Shown: piece after piece, positions 10,419-20,419 of the stretch
Layout of the letters: each line of letters begins with the position of its first letter
Position numbering within the stretch: the first letter of the stretch is position 1
Assembly (NCBI GenBank): GCA_032158295.1
Contig: CM063261.1
Span: forward strand, 6,480,977-6,544,976
DNA length: 64,000 nucleotides
Reading direction: 5' to 3'
From: Pycnopodia helianthoides
Taxonomy: Eukaryota; Echinodermata; Asteroidea; Forcipulatida; Asteriidae
The notes under the pieces: model-generated
Databases searched by the model: none
What the model saw: only the letters and a program-made list of their open reading frames with translations
Told to the model about the DNA's origin: nothing
Made by a program: the position numbers and the translations under genes

Positions 10419-12170
10419 TTGGGAGAACCGGCTCTGTCACCACCGGAAGAAAGAAACCTCCCCCGGACAATCCAAGTTCTCAGGATACTGCATCGTTTAG
10501 CTCTACACTGCTATCTAGCCAGCAGTCTCCCGCCCAGTACCCACAGCCATTATAAAAAAGATAAGAGCAGACGATCCCTACCTTCTTCTTCAAGTTCAGA
10601 TGGTTCGTCTGGCCGGTCCCACCATGGCAAGTGCCACCAGGGTGTGAGGACTCAGTTTCCAGAGCTGACTTCATGATTCAGGTGTTACAACTACTGACGA
10701 TTTCAAATGATTTTGGCGTCTTTGTCAGCTCTATCTACAATGTACTACCCGCCGGTAGGTCAACTTGGGGGTCCGGCAGACATGTCTAGTCACGCCCTGC
10801 ACCTCCCAATCTCCCAACAGCTCTTAATTATGAGCCATGGTTGGTTAGCCCAAGGACCCAGGGACATTACACACACGGTAAGCCATGCTCAGGCATCTCT
10901 GCCCACATTGAGCCTACACTCGTTTATGGCATTTTACTCCGAGCACACTGCACAGCCACTGACCAGTGACTCGGTGCAGTTTTCCTGCTCTGATATGCCA
11001 GGCGTCTTTCAACCTCATTCCGGGGCAACACTTCAGAGACAGGTTATGATGATATTCATGTACCTCACCCTCAGTCTCACCATGCGCATCACATCCGACC
11101 TTGGGTTTATCATCAACACTGAGCAGTCGTACCCCCACCCCTCCCAGTTTCCAATTTTCCTTGGAGCGGCGATCGACTTCAAGAGGGGCCCAGCCAGCCC
11201 TACAGAGCCTATCAAACCTCTGACATTGCATATATCACTCTTTCTTTCAGCGAGGATGGCCCTGTGCACACATGGCTCAGACTCCTAGGCCTCATGGCCA
11301 GCATTGTATGTGTTGTGGAGGTTTGCAGGCTGAGAATGCAGGGGGGGGGGGGGCGTGCCTTTCGCAAGCCTCAGCCATCACTGATCGTTACAACAGATGT
11401 GTCACTTTCCAGCTTGGGTGGGAGGGGGGAGCATCCTACACCCATGCCAGGTGGCAGGTTTATGGGGCCCAAAGCACCACTTGAGCCATATAAACCTGCT
11501 CAAGTTGTTGGCAATTTCCAATGCACTCCAGCATTTTTGGACCCTGATTATGGGCCGTGCTACCCTGGTTCAATGCAGCAACGCCACAGTGGTGGCTTAC
11601 ATCAATCGCAAGGGAGGCACACAGTCAGGCCGTCTGTGGTCGCTCACATGGAAGCTCTTCCATTGGTGCATGCGCCACAGGGTAATGCTTTTGGCGATTC
11701 ACCTCCAGGGCAAAGAGAGTGTCACTGCCGATGCCCTCTCGAGGGGACAGAGTGGACTCTGCATCTGCAGGTCACTCAATCACTTTTTTTCAGCTAATTG
11801 ATCAACCACATGTCGATCTGTTTGCCTGGAGGACCACTCACTAACTTCCAGACGGACCCTCTAGCGATACGGTGGAATGGGCTATGGGCCTAAGCTTTCC
11901 TCTGTTCTCCCTCATCCCTCAGATGTTAACCAAACTGGAGCAGGAGGATTGCAAAGTCCTTCTCATAACTCCCTTCTGGCAGAGAGCAAACATACTGTTC
12001 TAACCCAGCTTGGGTTTCCTACACCCAGCTCCATAGGAACTTCACCTGACAGGCTGGGTGCTATTACGCAATCCTTCCGCACGGCAGGCCTGTCTCAACG
12101 AGCTGCAGCTATTGCAGCCTTTCCTTACTTAGTATTTTCTAAACTAAGCTACATAAATATCGGTGGTCTC
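10419..12170 (+). mobile_element. DIRS-like retrotransposon relic (RT/RNase H region)
   Basis: Plus-strand fragments in several frames follow the DIRS/Ngaro order. The RT end is near 11090-11220 (DLGFIINTEQS, IFLGAAIDF). RNase H begins with a TDVSLSSLGG-like start near 11390 and continues in another frame at 11495-11750 (KLLAISNALQHF, NATVVAYINRKGGTQSGRL, VTADALSRG). The post-RNase H block has PHVDLFAWR near 11810 and VLLITPFWQRANI near 11960. No tyrosine recombinase is recognisable. A poly-G run at 11341-11352 and many frame changes mark it as dead. An (AACTG)n simple repeat follows at about 12284-12303. Confidence 0.7.
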
Positions 12171-12746
12171 CGCCCAACAAGCTTGCTTTGGAGACTCCCA
12201 ACACTTAGTTATTGCATTGTATCTAAAGTACCATTATGGGTGCTGTTGTGTAAGCAAACTGATTGAGTGGAAATAAACTCAACTGAACTGAACTGAACTG
12301 AACAATATTCAACAGAATTCAGTTTATTTAGTATAATAACAGATAATATCGATTATAACATTATCCTCTAGAGAAATGAAAGTACTGATCAAAGGAAGAC
12401 ATATTTAGTTATGATGTTGTGGTTTGAACAACAGCGCTGTTAACAGATTTATTTAATGTTGTGGTAATTTCTCTTGGGAATGGAATTAAATTAGAAAGAG
12501 TTGTTTTCAGGCCCTATTCCCACCTCATTTGGTACAGCTTGGTGAAAATTCTAAATTATGGAATTTCTTGTTAAAAATGCATGATACACATTAGTACACT
12601 GTTGAAAGAAATTTGCAAGCCCAGTTTCCTCTTCACAATCAGCTTGGTCATCAGCACAAACTTGCAAAACACTGACTTTATGAACGAAGTAAAAATTGAA
12701 AATTCTCAACAGGGAAAACAACAGGGGTAAGTTTACTTTGCAGGTA

Positions 12747-12827
12747 AAAAAATAGTTAGTGGCCTGACGTTTAGACCCTAGAAAGACTCTGCTAGGGTCA
12801 AAACGTCAGGCCAATGACTATTTTTTG
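12747..12827. repeat. Palindrome with hammerhead-like stem
   Basis: GGCCTGACGTTT at 12761 and AAAACGTCAGGCC ending at 12812 are near-perfect inverted arms, extended outward by ATAGT/ACTAT-type pairs to about 81 bp. Between them CCCTAGAAAGACTCTGCTAGGG also pairs. The right half matches the motif at 8152-8192, so two copies of one element end may face each other. Confidence 0.6.
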
Positions 12828-13051
12828 CTTTTATACCATAAGTCCTTTTGGTTGGTAAGCTGTTTGCAACAGCTATTTCTATTTTTCTGTTATGATGATA
12901 TTTTAATGATGGATAATATTTAATGAGTCTTCTGCAAATGGAATGTTATGTGACTTCATTTAGCAGATGCCTGAACACTTTGTGTTTATAATGTCAAAAA
13001 CAATTAATTTCTGGTTTTTATTATTTGTGTTTTCATTATTTGTGTTATTAG

Positions 13052-13144
13052 GAACTGACAAAGCTGGAGAGGCCCAAGAGGCCGCTGACTGCATATGGTA
13101 TCTTTGTACAGTCAAAACTCAGCGGCATTTCAGGAAACATCACC
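13052..13144 (+). CDS. TFAM: TFAM exon (start of HMG box B)
   Basis: The exon of 93 bases lies between acceptor TGTGTTATTAG and the consensus donor GTAAGT, phase 0 at both ends. It encodes 31 residues. ELTKLERPKRPLTAYGIFVQ matches the conserved opening of TFAM box B (LGKPKRPRSAYNVYV in vertebrates), including the P-K-R-P and A-Y residues that contact the DNA minor groove. It is one of the clearest exons for calling the gene. Confidence 0.9.
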
Positions 13145-13195
13145 GTAAGTTTTAAATTTGGAATGTTTTGATTAGCATGTTACACGTGTAATGTA

Positions 13196-14205
13196 CAGTC
13201 GACTCTCGTTACTACGAGGTCCGCCGGCCTAGCCAGTTTTCCTTGTAATATCCGATCGCGGTAATAGTCAATGCACTATGCAAAAAGTGCATGACATAAT
13301 GGCCGCACGTGTACACACAGACAAGGCTGCTGCAATACATTGATAACTGTGTGCATAGTATGTGCACGTACCGCACAAACAAGTACAAAATTGGGCTAAT
13401 AGAAATGTTTTTGTCGAGTTATTTTAATTTGAAAGTCAATTTATAAAATCAATTTACATTTACATGATTGAAAAAATTTCTAAGATTTTAACTTGCTGTT
13501 CTTGTTTAGTGAAGTTTCGGTGCAAAACTTCGGTCGCAGCAGTCAACAGATAAAATCTTGATTTTCATTGGTACCCACCAGTGTAATGTTAGATGGTTCA
13601 TTGATGACGCAGGATACCAGGGAAATCTCGCTGTTGCATTTAAAATTGATCGCGCAAATATTTTAGCTTTCAGTTACGGTGGTTTTTTTTCTGCTGAAAA
13701 TGCACATCATGCACTTGTAAAACTCAATGGATCAGTATCTTTTCTGAAGATTTCACATGAATTGATGAATGCTGACTTAGTATGGAATCTGCTCCGTTGT
13801 TTGAACCATGCAAGACTCCTAATCCCACCATTGTCCGGAGTTTGGAATTATCAACCTGCTCGCTGACTCGTGACTCCCGTTTCGGGTCAGTATTGCTAAC
13901 GATAGCGTCCAGTTAGCACCTCTATTGGTTGTCTTACAAATGCTAAATAACGACTTTCAGGCTGTTGAAGGTATTTCCTTTGTTGGGCTTTTTATTATTC
14001 TTGTTACAAAAGAGTTGAAAACAATGTTTTGCTCGTAACGGGCCGACAAAATTACCTCGTTGTAACCGTGTTCTCACTACTACCGTGCTCGTATAATCCC
14101 TATTTTAATGCATTGAAACACGCCGGGGCAGTTCGGGATCGGCAAAAAACCTTGTATTAACCGGAACCTCGTTATATGCGAGCTCGTATTAATGGGAGTC
14201 GACTG
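13196..14205. mobile_element. Pogo/Tigger-like non-autonomous DNA element, TA target
   Basis: It begins CAGTCGACTCTCGTTA and ends TAATGGGAGTCGACTG, imperfect inverted termini that share CAGTCGACTC exactly. A TA dinucleotide lies immediately outside each end (13194-13195 and 14206-14207), as expected for Tc1/mariner-superfamily insertion. Further in, ACGAGG / CCTCGTTATA also pair. The internal open frame at 13558-13866 shows no transposase motif, so the element is non-autonomous. It starts 51 bases after the TFAM exon ending at 13144. Confidence 0.8.
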
Positions 14206-14207
14206 TA

Positions 14208-16585
14208 ATGAGCTTATCACTATAGTCATGGGATACTACATTCCTCACTTTGTAATGGAACTTTCCTATGGATAAAAATTGTTGCATGTTGATTGATCTT
14301 CAGCCACTCTAACTTTACATGCAAACACTAACTTGACAAAAACCTAAAACTTGTATCCACATGAAGTTACCTGGTAAAGTTGTTGGCATCTTTTGACTTT
14401 TTCTCTATGTTAACAATATCACTGCAGTATTAACTGTGAGCTGAGTGAGTAATAACGATGCTTTGGTGACTAAATTTATATACAACATGATGTATCATTT
14501 AACTCAATATGATAAACTAAGTGTAAAACTCAAGATATGGGGACACTCTTAAATGTGAAACATCATTAAGCCTAATTTCCGAAAAGGTAACACCTCACTG
14601 GTGATTTCAAACATAAAAACTAGATCCAAATTCCAAAATATATTGGCTGAAAACCTCTGTCAAAATTGTTTTATTCCACTTCTAATTAGAAAGTAAGAAA
14701 AAGTCAAATGGAGTCATATCTGTACGTAAACTGAGCCATTAATACTGATCTACAACAATAATAACTAGAAATAGTGTTTGTTGCAAACACAGTGGTTTCA
14801 TTTAAAACATAATAAACGATTGAGAAATGTATGATGTCATGGTATTGTCATGTAGTTTGTTGACTAATTAATTAAGTTGTCACATTCCCAAGATGGTGTA
14901 TCAATTGTCTCATCTTGAAAATGTCAAGGTCAGTTTTGGAAATAGAACTTCTCGCTTGAGAGCTCTATGATGACGTCAACAAGCCTATTTTCAGAATGTT
15001 TAGACTTCACTGACAATTTTGTTGAGAGAAATTTTGATTAATTTGGTTGTAGATACAATTAAATTTACACACGTTTGTTTTGTTTGGAGTCCTAGCTTCG
15101 ACTGGATAGAAGGGTAGTATTTTGGTCTCGTGTGAGAATCAAATGTGACATTTAAAATGAGCTACAGTTAACCCAAAGACCTTGAATTGATGTCATGCGG
15201 TTCAAAAGATACTATTTTAAAAATGTTATCCTTAGTAATGTAATCTGTACATCGATCATGTATCTATCTCAACGAAAACGAAGGTGGTTTAGGTGGACAA
15301 CCATAAACCCCAAATAGTATGTACTTAAGATATAAAGCACACTGTCTAACATAAAATTACTCAAGGCGCTGCAGAAAAAGATTCTACAAAGTATCAAAAC
15401 TCTCTACAGAAAAATTCACATAACATAAATGTAGCTGAAACTTGCGATAATCAGAAGTTTCTAAATTGTGTTTGAAATTTGTTGAGAAAGTGAATGTTTC
15501 TGATAAAAGACACTAAATGGCCAGGCCCCAATGGGAAAATCAAATTAGGGTGTTGGCTATTTGAAGTACAAAGGACAGGAAAAACATCAGAAGCCTCTGA
15601 AATGAGCCCCAAGTACTTACTACCAACAGTTTCATACAACTTAAACTCTCAGTAAAAGAAACATAGTATTGATATAATTTTGAATTTTTCTAAAAAGAAA
15701 CGTGAACTGTTCCAACTTTCATGACACTGTTTGCAGCCCTGTAGAGCACGTCATCAACCAATGCATATCAACTTCATGCAGTTGGTTGAGGGAGAGCTTA
15801 AACTATGACTTAACGAGGCAATCTACTCAACAATGAGTAAATCAATTATAGGTAGTGATAACACTCATGTTTGGCTTCCTGCAAAAATATATCAAAACTG
15901 GTACATAATAATTTTAACAAAATTTGTAAAATGTTGGATGTTAAAATTAAATCACTTAAAAAATAGATACAGACTTATCCTCCTTTTTGTTGTTTATGAA
16001 TGATGAAAAATGTCTTAGATATGAGGATTTAGTTTTTTTTTAAATATCAATATATACAATACATGGACAGGTACATGTACATGTTTCCATGTAATCTGTG
16101 TTTAATCAAATGAACAACTGAACAAAGAGCAACTGTATGCATATTCCCATTGCATGCAGCAGGTTCAGATTTATTTGGATTTGATACAACGACACAACAT
16201 CTTAAACCAAGCCATACATTAAATGTGCTGTTTGTCATTCCTAAGTTTTGCTTAAAGTTAAGTATTGTTTTAATTCTGCACAGCAAGCCCATAACTTATG
16301 AAATGGCTCTCAGTGAATTCCATGTATTGACCGACATGTAATCCGCATACATAACAACAATAGTCCTGGTTGCACCATTTTGGGAGTCAGGTCCCCATGT
16401 ATTACTGTGTCAGGCATGTTTTAGGTAATTTGTGCAAGGGTAGTAGAGGGACACCATAAACTTGAGATGCAATTTTACTCCCAAGATTGCAGACCATGAG
16501 TAGACAGTAGCCATACATGTATGTGACGTCTGTACAAAGAGTCAGTACTAGTAACTAGCGAAATAACTTGGATAAAGGTTGTCAT
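14208..16585. other. TFAM intron, with a family A repeat remnant
   Basis: No gene is visible. Around 14685-15010 the text resembles repeat family A (CACTTCTAATTAGAAAGTAAG, then TCAAGGTCAG at 14924-14933 and TGATGACGTCAAC near 14970). The rest is AT-rich unique-looking intron. ACATGTACATG palindromic runs occur near 16071-16085. Confidence 0.5.
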
Positions 16586-16589
16586 AATA

Positions 16590-16942
16590 ATAATAATATT
16601 CGGTTTTTATATAGCGCTTTACACACCCGAAGGGCGTCTCAAAGCGCTTCACACTTATTACCCCTGGTCACTGGGCCATTAGTTTCATTCCTTAAACCAT
16701 CTCAGCTCTCTAGGGAGTATACAGCCTGTGTAACAAATATGCGCTACTAAGCTAAATCAATCACAAGAACAATCTCTGCCCTCACAGGTACCCATTTTAC
16801 CCCTGGGTGGAGAGAAGCAATTATAGTTAAGTGTCTTGCTTAGGGACACAAGTGTCACGACCGGGACTCGAAACCCACACTCTGTTGAACACAAACACCA
16901 GAGCTTGAGTTCGGTGTTCTTAACCGCTCGGCCACAACACCC
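16590..16942 (-). mobile_element. tRNA-Leu/Ser-like SINE
   Basis: On the minus strand the head is GTTGTGGCCGAGCGGTTAAG, a class II tRNA A-box/D-arm. It is followed by an anticodon-arm-like CTCAAGCTCTGG, a variable-arm region and the B box GGGTTTCGAGTCCC. The 3' part of the element carries AAGCGCTTTGAGACGCCC and AGCGCTATATAAA before an ATT-rich tail (16590-16600). A tRNA head with an unrelated body and a simple-repeat tail is typical of a SINE. Related copies are at 18300-18570 and 43665-44025. Confidence 0.75.
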
Positions 16943-17021
16943 CATAACTTTTTATTAAATAGTGTATACATGTACATTTATATATGTAAATAAAATTTGA
17001 ATATAATATGTTTACCTACAG

Positions 17022-17078
17022 AGCAAAATGGCGGCTGTTGGAAGTGAATGGAAGCAAATGTCAGAGGATGAGAAATCA
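17022..17078 (+). CDS. TFAM: TFAM exon (middle of HMG box B)
   Basis: A short exon of 57 bases lies between acceptor TTTACCTACAG and consensus donor GTAAGT, phase 0 at both ends. It gives 19 residues, SKMAAVGSEWKQMSEDEKS, aligning with the vertebrate TFAM box B helix 2 region (LKTVKENWKNLSDSEKE), with the conserved tryptophan. It is too short to stand out as an open frame. It is supported by splice sites, phase and its position between the box B start and end exons. Confidence 0.85.
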
Positions 17079-17604
17079 GTAAGTATACAAATCAGTCATA
17101 ACAACTGATATTGATAATCTCACTGTATTGTCTTCTCAACTGCTCTGCTACTTTTAGTCATTTGCAATTAAATCGTCAGATACAGTACTCCACCAAACCT
17201 TTAACAACATTTCCTTACATCAACTACTTCATAATAATGATATAATTTATAATATCACAATTGAAATTTCACTCATGTGCGTCAGCCTTGTGAAGGAGTT
17301 GAAATCTAGTAGTGTCAATTAAGTGAGCAGCAGCAGATAAGCAGTGACCTACTGTTACATGTACATGATGTACATGTGATGAATTTGGTATTTGTGTTAA
17401 AAAACAATACAAAGTATACAAACCCATGTGTATTTAGATGTACATTTATGTATATTTAGTTGTTGAACCCTACATGTACATGTACATTAACATGAAATAA
17501 AAAAAATTGTATGCAGAATGGCTGAGCAACTGGATATTAATAATACTAGTGACTACTTGTTTACTAGCTCTTCAACTCATCACACAGTGACACTTACCAT
17601 TATT

Positions 17605-18295
17605 TAGGGAATAACAGTGCGTTGAGCCGGTCTTCACTGCGTGGTAATGACCGGGCTGGTGGCTGGCCGCTGTTAATGGACCGAGCCGAAGGTGAGGTCC
17701 ATTAACAGCGGCCAGCCACCAACCAAGGTCATTACCACGCAGTGAAGACCGGCTCAATGCACTTTTATTCCCATTAATAAATACCTTATAACGAAAAAAC
17801 TGTAAAAATCATCAGAATTTGTGATTTTTCTTTCGCCGTTATTTTTAGAAATGTTCTACTCATGTTCAAGGGCCAATCCTTTGGCTGTTCAACTTTTGAG
17901 TGGTACCTAGTCTCTTACACATAATCAACTATGTATACATATTTTCAAGAACCAGACCATGACTTTGCATTATGTTGGATTTATGCGCGTACCAGCTACC
18001 CTAAAATTGATACACTGTCTGCGCGTTCGCGCCTACGCTTGGAATGTTTCCGCACGCGGCACCATCTGTCAAATAAAAAAATAAATACGCACAAATAAAT
18101 GAGTTGATTTGATACCGGTAGTTTGCCGCGCAACAAGCACATAGTGCATGGGATTTTACACAACAATGTGCTTGTTTAGGGGCCATTTGTTCGCTAGTTC
18201 ATTGAGCCGGTCTTTATATCACATGTTAATACACCCCCTCGTGACCAGTCTTTGACCAATCAGAGTGCATAAACTCTCCAAGGTGTTTATTAATT
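17605..18295 (-). mobile_element. Fold-back repeat family C, copy 2
   Basis: Reverse-complement copy of 6148-6768, recognised by AATAACAGTGCGTTGAGCC, TTTTTCTTTCGCCGTTA, TTTCCGCACGCGGCACC, TTGATACCGGTAGT and AAACTCTCCAAGGTG. Its left end is a long hairpin. Arms 17617-17680 and 17697-17762 pair almost perfectly around a 16-base loop and contain GAGCCGGTCTTCACTGCGTG and its complement. This hairpin is longer than in copy 1. Both copies sit inside TFAM introns about 11 kb apart. Confidence 0.8.
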
Positions 18296-18299
18296 ATTA

Positions 18300-18570
18300 A
18301 TAACTTACCTCGATCACTGGGCCATTTAATACATTCCTTAAACCGTCTTAGCTCCTTTGGGAGTATACAATGTGCTGTATGTAGTGCAACAAGCTAAATC
18401 ATTTACAAGAACAACCATCTCTGCCCTCACAGATACCCAATTACCCCTTGGTGAAGTAAAGCAAATATAGCTAAGTTTTTTGCACAAGGTGTCATGACCA
18501 GGATTCAAACCTACACCCTGATGATTTAGCCTCCAGAACTTGCGTCCGGAGCACTAAACCACTTTGCAAC
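18300..18570 (-). mobile_element. tRNA-like SINE, second copy
   Basis: It shares CACTGGGCCATT, CATTCCTTAAACC, GGGAGTATACA, ATCTCTGCCCTCACAG and the B-box region CATGACC(A/G)GGA(T/C)TC with the SINE at 16590-16942. It is in the same minus orientation, diverged, and lacks the AT-rich tail. Confidence 0.65.
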
Positions 18571-18725
18571 TGGACAAACAGCGCCGTTTACATGGCTCCG
18601 TGTCCAAGACCGAGTTTATGCAGGCTTTTCAATCAATCTTAGCCTTGCTCTTGGCCATGGCCAAAGCCCTTGGGCTCCATCCTGCCCCGCCAGCTGCAAC
18701 GGTATGCCCTGCCTTATATGGATAG

Positions 18726-18925
18726 CCACGCCCAGGCACCCTGCCGGGACCCACGCCCAGGCACCCTGCCGGGACCCACGCCCAGGCACCCTGCCGGGAC
18801 CCACGCCCAGGCACCCTGCCGGGACCCACGCCCAGGCACCCTGCCGGGACCCACGCCCAGGCACCCTGCCGGGACCCACGCCCAGGCACCCTGCCGGGAC
18901 CCACGCCCAGGCACCCTGCCGGGAC
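18726..18925. repeat. 25-bp minisatellite, 8 copies
   Basis: CCACGCCCAGGCACCCTGC followed by CGGGAC repeats with a 25-base period, 200 bases in all and almost identical copies. Because 25 is not a multiple of 3, and no frame meets a stop, every frame on both strands is open. The apparent proteins here (up to about 188 residues) are by-products. The GC-rich array stands out from the AT-rich intron. Confidence 0.95.
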
Positions 18926-19540
18926 TGAGCAATCGTCTTTCGATAACTTTTGCATCAGAAATGGAGGCTCGGGCGGACGCATCTGCCCCACACAACAATC
19001 TGCGTGGTGCCTTGGCCCTTTCTCTGTCGCTGTCCCATCCCTCCAGCTCCAGGAACTCAGCTGGTGAGGATGATGTGGTTGTTCGCTCCAACGACTCTCT
19101 ATTGTGGAGACGAAGCTTCGCCTACATTGTAGTACCATGCGACATAATTTGTGTTCTACAGCTCCCGCAACCAAAGGAGACCGCCACTGTGGAATGTAAA
19201 TCCTTCAAGTGGTGCTCTGGAGTGTGTGGCCATTGAAGGCCATTACCAACGAGTCAGCCTGGAAGCCCATTCGGAAAGGAGAATTGCCGTACTACCGCTT
19301 CCCCACAGCAGATTTTTTTAATCTATTCATCTCTCAAAAACTAGTAATTGACCTAAATTTAAAACGCATACAAAAAACTGAACATACATGTAGCACGCAC
19401 TTGTTATTTTTATTTCTGTATGTACTCCAGTAAATCCAGAGGCACGTGATACATCTCTGTTAACCATAAAGCTCAAAGTCCTGGTTAGTCCTCAATACAG
19501 CCGTCAATACAAACTCCCAAAGTGGGCATTGTTGTCTGTT
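18926..19540. other. GC-richer unassigned block
   Basis: This block flanks the 25-bp array and is more GC-rich than the rest of the intron. Open frames continue out of the array to 19236 on + and down from 19174 on -, with no motif I recognise. Together with 18600-18720 it could be a decayed retroelement gag region, but nothing proves that. Confidence 0.35.
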
Positions 19541-19544
19541 AACA

Positions 19545-19830
19545 AAGAAACACTTTCCAAATTCTATAACCTTCAACCTTAACACATACTTAGATCTGCA
19601 ATAAGAGATGCCACCTCTGTAGTGACGTCATTATGATGTCATTAGTTGTTGATTTACATTAATCCAAAGTTTAATATTGTGAAAACGTTTAAATATTGAG
19701 CTACCTAAGCTATTCTGACAATCTAAACATCTTATGAAAGGGCCTAACATACTTTATTAATGACATAACCCCAAATTGACCTTGTCATCCAGTCGAAGGG
19801 AAACTGATTGGGTAAATTTTAAATAATTTG
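19545..19830 (-). repeat. Dispersed repeat family A, inverted copy
   Basis: Read on the minus strand it contains GACAAGGTCAATTTGGGGTT, ATTAAACTTTGGATTAATG and ATGACATCATAATGACGTCA in the same order as the copies at 1-330 and 1024-1335. It is diverged, with no coding potential. Confidence 0.6.
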
Positions 19831-19872
19831 GGGTTGAACAAAGAAAAATTACAAGAGGAGAATTTCTCAGTT

Positions 19873-19942
19873 GGAAGATAGCTCAGTTGGTAGGGCGCCG
19901 GCATGTTAATCCGGAAGTCATTGGTTCAAATCCCAAACTCAG
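19873..19942 (+). repeat. tRNA-like element (GTT anticodon loop), probably SINE-derived
   Basis: TAGCTCAGTTGGTAGGGC is a good tRNA D-arm/A-box. CCGG(C)ATGTTAA(T)CCGG forms an anticodon arm with GTT (Asn) at 19905-19907. GGTTCAAATCCC is a B box. The T-stem and acceptor stem pair poorly, and an ATTATTATCATTATC tail follows, which points to a SINE or pseudogene, not a working tRNA-Asn gene. Confidence 0.55.
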
Positions 19943-20233
19943 TACTATTATTATCATTATCATTATTTTTATGTGCTTATACTTTATACTTGGCTGAGAA
20001 ATGAAATAAATATACATAGTATATACAAATATACAAGTACATGTATAAATTAAAGTATTTTCTTTCCAATTGGATTTTCTTTTTAAGCACTGTCATAAGA
20101 TAGCAATGTTAGAGAATAAAAGTGGTGAACGAAATTCTACATGTACATGCACATGCCTTTAAAATAAAGTGTTGACTAAAGACCCTGATTGGTCTTCCAC
20201 ATGTAATTGGTGTTCTTCTCTTATATTCAACAG

Positions 20234-20419
20234 GATTACTACACATTGGCAAACAAGGCCAGAAGAGACTACCAATTAGCAATGGATGGTTGGGAAACCA
20301 AAATGGCAGATGAGGGAAATATTTCTGTGGTCAGGAAAAAAAGCCAACACATGGAGAGATATAGAAACAAGACAGACCCTTCCAAAAAATCATCAAAATA
20401 TGGAGAGGAACCATTTTGA
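20234..20419 (+). CDS. TFAM: TFAM last exon (end of box B, C-terminal tail, stop)
   Basis: Acceptor TATATTCAACAG opens a phase 0 exon of 61 codons plus TGA. DYYTLANKARRDYQLAMDGW is the last helix of box B (compare the YIQHAKEDETRYHNEM region of vertebrate TFAM). It is followed by ETKMADEGN and a basic tail (VVRKKSQHMERYRNK, then KKSSKYGEEPF). The vertebrate tail activates transcription and also ends in a KYGAEE-like motif, a striking match. About 185 residues of the protein are visible in the window. No clear AATAAA was found soon after the stop. Confidence 0.9.
   Translation, partial: DYYTLANKARRDYQLAMDGWETKMADEGNISVVRKKSQHMERYRNKTDPSKKSSKYGEEPF

Noticed and set aside
10707..11288. 193-codon open frame on +
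   Set aside because: Only its last part overlaps the DIRS-like RT end. The first part has no recognisable domain and an opposite-strand frame covers it, so it is not called as a gene.
18616..19236. Proline/glycine-rich frames of up to 188 codons on both strands
   Set aside because: A 25-base repeat open in all frames explains them. Flanking parts match nothing.
19873..19942. Functional tRNA-Asn gene
   Set aside because: The T and acceptor stems pair poorly and a SINE-like tail follows.
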